45,737 nucleotides of DNA from Ministeria vibrans ATCC 50519 (Eukaryota; Opisthokonta; Filasterea): NCBI GenBank assembly GCA_943704425.1, contig CALSCP010000463.1, forward strand, positions 1-45,737, written 5' to 3'. How positions within the stretch are numbered: the stretch's first letter is position 1; every line of letters begins with the position of its first letter. Both the position numbers and the translations under genes were made by a program. The notes beneath the pieces are model-generated. The model saw only the letters and a list, made by a program, of their open reading frames with translations. It ran no database searches and had not been told where the DNA came from. Positions 38,309-45,737 of this stretch are shown here, in pieces.

Positions 38309-39381
38309 GTAAAAAAAAATAAGTCTTCCTTAAAATCCATTTCTCAATCAATGTATGTTATTGTGGGAGTGTATTCAGAAAGGTTCGCCAAGAAAGTTGT
38401 GGCCGCCAACACACACACATGATTTCCTGCAACATAACATAACACGAATGAGAAAAGAGAAAAACAAAATAACATATACAACCGACAAAAAGTCGATGTG
38501 TGTCATATGGTAGTGCATTCCAAATCCGCATGTTAATGAATTGTCAAAAAAGGCTCTCAGAACAGGTCTGTGGAGTGTCATTAATCATTCACACAAAAAA
38601 ACAAAAAAAACAAGAAACAAAAACCCATTTTCAAATATTCTTACCGAGAGAAAGGGGACGGGATGTGACTGAAGAGCACGTGAGGGACAACTGGAAGGTC
38701 TCCTGTCGTTTGTCTCGCGATGAAGCAGTCGGAATTTGCATTTTTGACAAAAACGTGTGTGATCTGAAGAAAAATGATAAGAAAGAAACACAAGAGTGAG
38801 AAGGAGGACTGTCACACAAGGTGTACACATACAAAGACAAAAGAAAGGAGGTGGATTTGGATTTGTTGATTTTTTTTTTGTGTTTTTTCGTTGTTTTTTT
38901 TGCAAGGATTGAAAATTGTCGATTATGCTCAATCGCACAACGAACAAGCCAAGCGCGGCTTGCCATATGGAACATGAGATGCCAGGGGACACTATGGCAG
39001 GGTCGGCCGGGCGGGAACGGTCCGGGATTGTGCACACGTGGAGATTTTTTTTGTGTTTACCTTTTGCAAAGTCCATGAAAGGATTGCTGGTGGTCAGGGG
39101 CGTATGGTTAGACTGTTAGTCAATCATCTCCGACATTGTCTCGATTCCGAACGAAAAAGAAACGGAAACAAAAAGTTGAAGAGAAAAAAATGAATTGATT
39201 TTGAAAATTAATCGAATATCAATAATTGAAAATCAGTCCAACTATTCTGTTCTTTTACTGTGCATTTACTTCCTTACGGCCTTACCTACTAGTTAATACT
39301 TAATACTTATTTAGTTGTGTCTCTCCCTGCAGTCTTGTCATTTCACACTTGTGAGTTGCGTGTTGCTTTATTAGTCTTCGG
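38309..39381. other. 1.07-kb region between fusion gene and AKTIP
   Basis: Low-complexity AT- and T-rich sequence with a possible minus-strand spliced gene (listed separately). The 39120-39330 part is AT rich and probably holds the AKTIP promoter. Nothing else is seen. Confidence 0.5.
38358..39076 (-). CDS. possible small spliced gene, product unknown
   Basis: Three minus-strand segments join in phase with good splice sites: 38645-38763 (acceptor TTCAG, donor GTAAGA), 38480-38567 (acceptor CACAG, donor GTATAT) and 38358-38426 (acceptor GCAG, stop TAA). They give about 92 codons, including THVFVKNANSDCFIARQ and DNSLTCGFGMHYHM, which look protein-like. Upstream, a short exon starting at an ATG at 39076 (MDFAK then donor GTAAAC) and a segment near 38900-38999 may belong, but I could not join them unambiguously. 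No family recognised. It may be a real divergent gene or a chance chain of splice sites. Confidence 0.3.
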
Positions 39382-40396
39382 ATGAGCGTCAGTCCGTTCG
39401 ATCAGTACTTGCGCGAGTACAACATTCTCGTCGAATAGTAAACGACCGTTTCTCGCTTCGCCTCTGCCCATTCTGACCGCCAGTCGTGCCCCGTAGCAAA
39501 CTTGTCGTTGACGAACAGCATCAGTTCACGGGCGTCTACGTTGCGCCCTCCTTTGATTCGCTCCATGGTAACAAGTGAAAATAATAATAATGTTGTTGAA
39601 TGTTGACTGGTCATAATCCGCCGACCTCGCGCCAGCCTCATCCGTGTCGGTCGCAACCGCCCTCTCATGCCTTTCCCCTTGTTGTGTTGCGTAGTTTGGA
39701 ACGGCGTGGTCTTTGTACGAAGCCGCGCTTACGCCACGGGACGCTTTAAGTTTCGCATTGACATCCCAGCCGAATTTCCCACCTGCAAAACGCCGCCACA
39801 AGTGCACTTTCTCACGCCCCTCATCCACCCATTGGTCAATCCGGCCACGGGCGAACTCAATGTCAAGCACGCATTCCCGGAATGGAGGTATTCATCACAA
39901 CAGCACAATATGTCGAGTCGACGCTCAACGTCTCATCTCTCACTGCACTAGCTCGTCGCAAAGCGCCCTCTGGCACGTCGCTCTCTACATCAAGAAGCTC
40001 TTTTACGACTCTTTCGATGCGATTGGCGATGAGGCGGTGTTCAATGCAGAGGCGCATCGCCTGGCGACGACCGACAAGGAACAGTACAAAGCCATGGTGG
40101 CACAGTGCGTTGCTGCCTCCAAGGAAGATGCCCTTCTCGCAGCGGCACAACTTCCTACAGTACGAGAGACTGTCGACGACGTACCACAGGACGCTCCGAC
40201 ATCCTCCGTTGCCTTCCATCCGTGGTGCGACACGTACGAGGAGGCGTACAAGCGCATTCTGGAACAGGGTCCCTGTGATGCCACCGACTCCGTTTTGAAT
40301 CTGCCTGTTGACCCACCCTCGCAACTCATGGGTCTTTCGTGGGTTGCCAAGGGTAGTGAAAAGCCTTTTTCCGTTTGGAGGAGCGCCAAGAGATGA
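39382..40396 (+). CDS. AKTIP: AKTIP / FTS homologue, catalytically inactive E2 variant (4 exons, 254 aa)
   Basis: AKTIP (FTS) joins Hook proteins and FHIP in the FHF complex that links early endosomes to dynein. Exons are 39382-39437, 39497-39567, 39695-39887 and 39952-40396, in phase. The UBC fold is clear: EYNILVEYKLVVDEQ, VYVAPSFDSLHVWNGVVFV, TGRFKFRIDIPAEFPTCKTPPQVHF and PLIHPLVNPATGELNVKHAFPEW. The catalytic Cys position of active E2 enzymes is not occupied, and HPN is replaced by HPL, as in human AKTIP. The C-terminal GLSWVAKGSEKPFS block is specific to this family. With the FYVE myosin and the BAR-PH protein it adds to the endosomal motor set in this window. The minus-strand ORFs over this gene are shadows. 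Confidence 0.92.
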
Positions 40397-40646
40397 AAAT
40401 GCCTCCTGTAATATTTTTAATGTAAACGAACACGTACGACTGAACTCACTCTTGGGCTGGGCGATCATTCAGAGTTGTCAGTTCACACAGTTGACTGTTG
40501 AGAGTTCAGACGATAACGCACCGAGCCGTTTAATTTGACAAGTGGACACTGTGAGGTTGCTGAACGTTTGATCAATCAATGTCACAAATAATAATAAAAA
40601 TATTATTATTAATAAAAAAAAACAATCATTAATTTTTCTCAATACC
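40397..40646. promoter_or_regulatory. intergenic region upstream of the coiled-coil gene
   Basis: 250 bp between tandem genes. The last 70 bases are A/T rich (TAATAATAAAAATATTATTATT), a plausible promoter-proximal region. No gene. Confidence 0.35.
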
Positions 40647-43600
40647 ATGAACTCCAGTCCAATGCGCGCCTCGTCGCTGTCGGGTGCAACAGCGTCGGCA
40701 TCGTCATCGGCGCTGGAGACCCATCGACGCCTGCGTGGTGATTTGTCGCAGTCAACACGGTCACCCAACGTCAGCTTTTCGCGAAATGCCTCTGCGGCCA
40801 CATCCGCAGCGTATGACGAGACACGCACCACGCGACGCACTACACGAGTAACGACCACCACTGTTGGGCGCGACGGCGAGCCGCCGGGCGCTGCCGCAAA
40901 ATCGGCGGTAGCAACGGCGCAACGTCATCGTTTGTCGTTTGTCAGGGAAGTGTGGCGTGCCCTCGCCACTTGCGACCCCGCTCTACTGCCGCCCACTGCC
41001 GCTCCCATTGGCGACGATCCCCAGACGGTGTGCACCGCCTCCGCAAGTGGCCAGGACGAAGTCAACGAGATGGCATTGGCGCGCGTCGAGGCGCAATTAC
41101 GCGGCGCCACTATGCAACGAATGCGGCTTCTGTCAAAAGCGCTGGGCGACGTTGAGCGCGAACGTGACGCCCGTGCCGAACTCGAGGCGCAACACGACCG
41201 TGTTCTCTCCATGGTTGACAGTGCCGTCGAGGGCCAGACCGATTCTCGCAGGCGCGCCGCTGAAAACGCCTCAGCGCAGGCCGACCTGCAAAACGCGCAA
41301 GACCAAGTTCGCAAACTCCAGCGCGAACTCGCAGCAGCTCGTCAGCGTTCCGCTCTGCCATCATCCGCTCATGATCAGTCACAGAGCGAGCATGGGCGTG
41401 CTTTGGAGCGTCGATGTGCTCAGCTCGAGGCAGAGGTGCTGGGAAAAACTCAACGCGCCGACGACGCCGAAGACAACGCCGCACAGCTCCGCGCTCAAGT
41501 CGCACAGCTACGCCATCAACTTGAGGTTGCTTCCACGTCTCGTTCCGATCTTTCTTCTAGTCGTTATCACCACGACGATGACGAGGAGGAGGACGACGAC
41601 GACGACACACACGCGCAACAACTGAGCGAATTGCGCAGTCAAGTGTCACGTCTCGAGAGGCAAGTGATGGACGCTGATCGTCGTATTGTCGCTGCGCAAG
41701 AGGCTGCGGCCGCTTCAGAACGTACACGGTTTACAGCGGTGCGCACAGTCGAGGAGCTGACGCGCGAGCTGGACCAACTGCGCGAACGCAACGACGAGAG
41801 ACTGCGCTCGAGCGAGTATGAGGTGAACACACGCCTGCAAATGGCACATAATGCGTCGGGCGCGGTCGAACGCCGTGCAACCGAAGTGCAGGACCAACTT
41901 CACGCGACGCAGAGGACCAATGCAGAGTTGCTGCGGGACCTGCAAGAGGCGCGTGTCGCAGCGGAAGAGAGTGCTCGCGAAAGAGTGCAACAGCAGTCGC
42001 GACTCGACAGGTTGCGCGACGAACTGGCAGCGGTGACGCGTGCTCTGGAGCAGGCGCAGACAGGCGCGCGGGCGGCCGAAGAGCGAGCAGGACAGTGTGA
42101 GGATGAGCTGGTGGTGGCGCGACGAGAAGGAGAGGCGGTGCGCGAGGCGTGTGACAAGGCGGAACGTCGCGTCGCTCAGCTGACCGAGTCGCTCGCGAAC
42201 GAACGAGCGGAGCATGGAAAGCACAAGAAGGAGCGTGGCGAGGCACGCGAGGCCGTGAAGGAACTCGAAGAGGGCCAGGCACGACGGGATCTTGAGTTGG
42301 AGGCGGAGCGTGTGCGTATTGAGGCGCTCGAGGGAGAACTGCGCGCGCTGTCGGAGGGTAAGGCACGCGCGGAGGAGGAGGCGCGCACCGCCGCGCGACT
42401 GGTGGAGCAGCTGGAAGGGGAGCTGCGCGGTGCCAAGCGACAGGTCGGGGACTTGCGGGAGGCCGTGGCGGACGCCGATGGGGTGACGGAGCGATTGGGA
42501 CGCGAAGCGGAACGGGCGACGGGACTGGACCGGGCACTGGGCGACGCGCAGGAGTCGGTGACACAGCTGCAACGTGAGCTCAAGCAGACGTCGGGTGAGC
42601 GGACGCGACTTGACAAGGAGTGTCGACGACTCGCGAGCGAGGTAGAGCAGTTGCGTGCGGAGCTTGGCGAGGCAGTCAGCAAGGTCGACCGTCTGGGGGA
42701 GTCATCGCGAGCGTCGCGTAAGAACGGCGAGGAGATGCAGAAGCGTGTGCGGGCACTCACGGACGACCTGGAGAAGTCTCGACGCACAGCACAAGCGCGT
42801 TATGGCGAGTGTGGACGCTTGCAGGACGAGCTGACGGAGACGCAGGAGTCGCTGCAGGAGGCAGAGGCGCGCTGCGAGCGGGTGCAGGAGGAGATGGAGC
42901 AGACACGACAAGCACTGGAGGAGAACATGGCTGCATTGGAGCGAGAGAAGGCGCGTGCCGACGAGTTGGATGCGTGCGTGCAGGAGCAGCGCGAGCAAGA
43001 AGAGCAGGAGCGCGATGCGAGTGCGGCACAGAGTCGCGTGCTCGCGAGACAGGTGGCTGACCTGGAGGAGACGGTGCGCGCGAGAGAAACACAGCTTAGC
43101 ACACTTGAGCGACAGCTGGAACGCCAGACGGGCAAGTTGGAAGAGGTCGAGAAGCGCGCAGAGCAGTTGCAGAAACAGGTATGAGAGAAGAAGAGAAAAA
43201 TTAATACAATGTGGAATGGTTCTCATCATCATTATTATGTTATTTTTTGCCCTAGCATGACTCTGTGTTGGAGCGACTGGACTCGGCGACAGGAGCACTG
43301 GAGGCGGCAAACCGGGAACGGATGGGACTAGAGAGTGAATTGGGGGAGGCACGGGTGCGGATGGACACGCTGGAGGGCGAGCGGGAGCTGAGTGAGGCGG
43401 CTATGGGGCAGTTGCGACATGCGGCAGATGATGCACGACAGCAGATGGAGGAGGAGCAAGCGGCGCATGCGCATGAGATGGCGTATGAGCGGGCGGTGCA
43501 GAGTGAGCGACGTGCGGCTCTTGAGAGTGAGTTGGCGAGCCAGCGTGAGCGAGCGCAGCATCTGGAGCAGCGCGCGAGTGATCTGGCGCGCGAGAATGGA

Positions 43601-44113
43601 CGACTGCGCGAGACGGTGGAGGAGAGTGAGCCGTTGGCGGCGCGTGTGCAGTCTCTGCGCAGCTCACTGCAACGCTCCTCGCAGCACTTTCGGTCGTGTC
43701 GTCTGGCCTACGACGGCGACATGGACACGGACGAGGTGCTCAACAGCACTGCTTCAGCCGTGGAGCGCGACACGCTCGCCGATGCGCTTGAGGACGTCGA
43801 GCGGCTGTCTCCTCATCGTCCCTCCTCACGCAACAACCTCCGCGACAGTCTCAACAACAGTGCGAGTGGTAGTTATCGTCCTCCGCTGGGTGCGTCGCGT
43901 CGTCTCAGCACAGGACCCAGCGGCGTTCGTCCGTCGGCGGGCCTTTCGGCCAGCTTTAGCGGCAGCACCAACAGCGATCGCGCGGGTCCACTGCGTAGCA
44001 GCTCAGTGCGTGCGCGCCATGGGCCTCTCCCTCCCGCCTACACCCGAGGTGACCCTGCTGCCCTGCTTGCTGCGTCGTCTTCGTCAGCGGGTGCCCGTCG
44101 ATCCTACCGTTGA
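40647..44113 (+). CDS. long coiled-coil protein, family unknown (2 exons, 1129 aa)
   Basis: Exons are 40647-43178 and 43256-44113, phase 0. Residues 1-75 are Ser/Thr/Arg-rich and disordered; about 90-130 hold a short conserved-looking stretch (LSFVREVWRALATC). From about 135 to 1010 the chain is almost entirely heptad coiled coil rich in Glu, Arg, Ala and Gln, broken by an acidic patch (DDDEEEDDDDD, near 41575-41605). The last 120 residues are Ser/Arg/Gly-rich with SHRPSS-like and SRRLSTGPSG segments. Nothing marks it as a myosin, kinesin, golgin or rootletin; such composition is common in centrosomal, basal body and Golgi tether proteins. GC-rich Arg/Glu codons generate long false ORFs on other frames. 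Real gene near certain; role unknown. Confidence 0.85.
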
Positions 44114-44246
44114 AATCCGTCGATCCTACCGGTGGATCGTCTGTTTTGTGTGTTTTTGGTGTGGGTGTCGTTTGAGCAATGAATGTGTGTGTGAAAGGCC
44201 TTTTTGTTGTTTTATAAATATTATAATGATAATAATTCCAATTCTC
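44114..44246. other. convergent 3' gap
   Basis: 133 bp between the coiled-coil stop and the GH5 stop, T/G rich, with no clear feature. Confidence 0.4.
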
Positions 44247-45683
44247 TCAACAAGGAGTGCTATGCCCTCCGGCCCAACCGAGAATGCACGCGCCAAACGT
44301 GTCTTGGGGCGCCACTCGGTTGCCAAAGGCCGGTCCGGTGTTGCAGTACGAGCTATAGTGCCTGAGAGCGAAACGGAGAAGGGAAGAAGTTGAGATTGAA
44401 CGAGTGATCGGGCTTGCTTTTCCTACCAGTACGAATGACTGATGTTGGCTGAGCGTGCGGCGTTAAACTGGTCGCAGCCAAGCTCAGTGCCAAAGGTGGG
44501 GACATTCCACTTGTGGCTGAGTGCCTGCATGTTCTTGATGTCGTGCGGAGGAGTGCCGTAGTGCCAGGCGTAGAAGCAGTTGTTGGACTGGCGAATGTAG
44601 TCGAGTGCGTGTTTGGAGATAAATTCGTGTCCACCTGTGAGGTCGGTGACCCACGCGGGAAGCAGCGACGCCTCGCCAACGTCCATGACACTGACACTCA
44701 TGTCGGGCACAATGGCCGTGATGGCCTGGGCACACGCGACCCAAGTGTCGAACATGGCAGTGCGGTGGATCGTCATGGGCTCGTTCATGAGCTCCGCTGC
44801 AAAGGCCGATGGGTGTGATGCAACGGCCGTCGCCATGAGACGCCAGAAACGCACAAAGTCATCGCGACCGGGTCCCTCCTTGACCATGTACGTCATGCTC
44901 TCCTGTTGAATGGTGGTGAAGCCAATGCCACCGGGGTTGCCACCGTCGTTGAGTGCCTTGCAGCAGTCGTTGATGAGATTGTAGTTGGCGTCACCTGCGT
45001 GCTCTTGCCACTTGGTCTCGTTGGTGCCGCACACGTCGTAGCCGGCCGTCTCCTTGATGCGCAGCTGCGGCACCAGGTCGTAGGGAAAGCCCGTCTCCAG
45101 CGGCTTCCCTATGAGCTGCGGTGCAGCCTTCTTTTGAAACCACATCGGCATGCCATTGCCACAGCCGGCGCCCCCGACCATGTCACCGTGATTATCGAGC
45201 ATCACGTTGATGTTGTTGGCGTCGGTGAGGTTCAGCAGGGCGTGGAGACGTGCAAGGAAGGCGGAATCGAGGGCGTCTTCGTCGCGAGGCTGTGCACCCG
45301 CCCACACGACGCCGAGGCGGATGAAGTTGTAGCCGAGCGACTTGATATGGTCGACGTCAGCCTGATTGAAGGTAAAGCAGGTCGTGCAGTTGCCGTGCGC
45401 CTGGCACACGGCGTCGGTGACGTCGTTGCAGATGGAGCTGCCTGTGCAGAGAGAAGGGACGATGAGACGCGTTGCTGCGAAACACTGCAGGCGAACCTGT
45501 CACGGCCGGCAGCCATGGGGGTCCCTTGACGACGACGTTGGGGCCGCCCAGCACGATGCTGGCGTTGGTGGCGGCGACCACAAAGCGAGTGTTGTCGATG
45601 CGGACGGTACGCGGAACGGACGCGTCCGCCGACATCACCAGCGCCAGGGCAAGCGTCGCGTACCTCACTAGGTGATGTTTCAT
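44247..45683 (-). CDS. secreted GH5-type glycoside hydrolase (3 exons, 438 aa)
   Basis: GH5 enzymes are retaining beta-glycosidases (cellulases, mannanases, endoglycoceramidases). Exons are 45497-45683, 44427-45441 and 44247-44361, in phase. A signal peptide of about 21 residues (LVRYATLALALVMSADA) leads into a (beta/alpha)8 barrel: YNFIRLGVVWAGAQP, MLDNHGDMVGGAGCGNGMPMWF, the acid/base LMNEPM (Glu about 278) and the nucleophile FGTELGC (Glu about 379). The arrangement resembles the endoglycoceramidase-like side of GH5, but the substrate is not certain. An apparent stop after HSYW is not real: TG/GTAGGA is a donor, and the last exon restores W-HYSSYC and ends HSTPC. Donor 1 (GTTCGC) is non-consensus. 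Several Cys suggest extracellular disulfides. Confidence 0.88.
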
Positions 45684-45737
45684 GAAGAACTTGACCGTAA
45701 AATAAATGAGGCACAGAGATAGATGTGATATAGAATG
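45684..45737 (-). promoter_or_regulatory. start of the GH5 upstream region
   Basis: 54 bp upstream of the GH5 ATG, running out of the window. A TTTATTT stretch is near 45701-45707. Confidence 0.3.

Noticed and set aside
41715-42572. Two long minus-strand ORFs opposite the coiled-coil gene
   Set aside because: They are shadows of Arg/Glu-rich GC-biased codons; their Pro/Arg/Leu composition matches no domain and the plus frame is continuous coiled coil.
44423-44430. Premature stop truncating the GH5 enzyme after HSYW
   Set aside because: The apparent TAG spans a GT donor; joining to 44361 restores the codon for Trp and continues in phase with a plausible C-terminus.

Overview
The window is a piece of nuclear genome from a unicellular, probably free-living heterotrophic eukaryote. 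The evidence is GT-AG introns (about 70 in the models below), the standard genetic code, and intact eukaryote-specific genes (20S proteasome alpha subunit, DDX41 helicase, WTAP, prohibitin, class I myosin, AKTIP/FTS). The cytoskeletal and membrane repertoire (myosin-I with TH1 and FYVE, BAR-PH, BTB, EF-hand rhomboid), lysosomal carboxypeptidase and secreted GH5 glycosidase suit an amoeboid or flagellate phagotroph. I cannot fix the lineage from sequence alone.

Layout. 1-385 (-): 5' end of a BTB protein. 633-4334 (+): EF-hand/rhomboid protease. 4588-7455 (-): polyproline protein of unknown function. 8100-11564 (-): BAR-PH protein with two TubC_N-like repeats. 11735-14750 (+): DDX41. 14862-15708 (+): WTAP. 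15859-17554 (-): prohibitin 1. 17841-18406 (-): LTO1. 18517-21038 (+): serine carboxypeptidase. 21190-24964 (-): ten-IQ protein fused to a class V PLP enzyme. 25140-29698 (+): myosin-I/FYVE. 29778-31163 (-): proteasome alpha6. 31414-31706: 33-bp minisatellite. 31676-33088 (-): intronless FAD monooxygenase. 33172-38308 (+): FAD-linked oxidase fused to a methyltransferase and a long unknown tail. 38358-39076 (-): doubtful gene. 39382-40396 (+): AKTIP/FTS. 40647-44113 (+): long coiled-coil protein. 44247-45683 (-): GH5 glycosidase.

The models were built by hand by joining exons at GT/AG sites while tracking phase. Nearly all close with perfect phase from ATG to stop, which is the main support for them. 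The exception is the polyproline gene, which is one base out of phase at its last junction. Genes are tightly packed. Divergent pairs share intergenic regions of 83-247 bp and convergent pairs end 79-253 bp apart.

The most unusual contents are four architectures: IQ array plus aminotransferase, BAR-PH plus TubC_N-like repeats, FAD oxidase plus methyltransferase plus tail, and myosin-I plus FYVE plus zinc ribbon. There is also a head-to-head flavoenzyme pair whose monooxygenase has no introns, and a dispersed intronic motif, TATCACTTTGTT, with strand-biased pyrimidine microsatellites.
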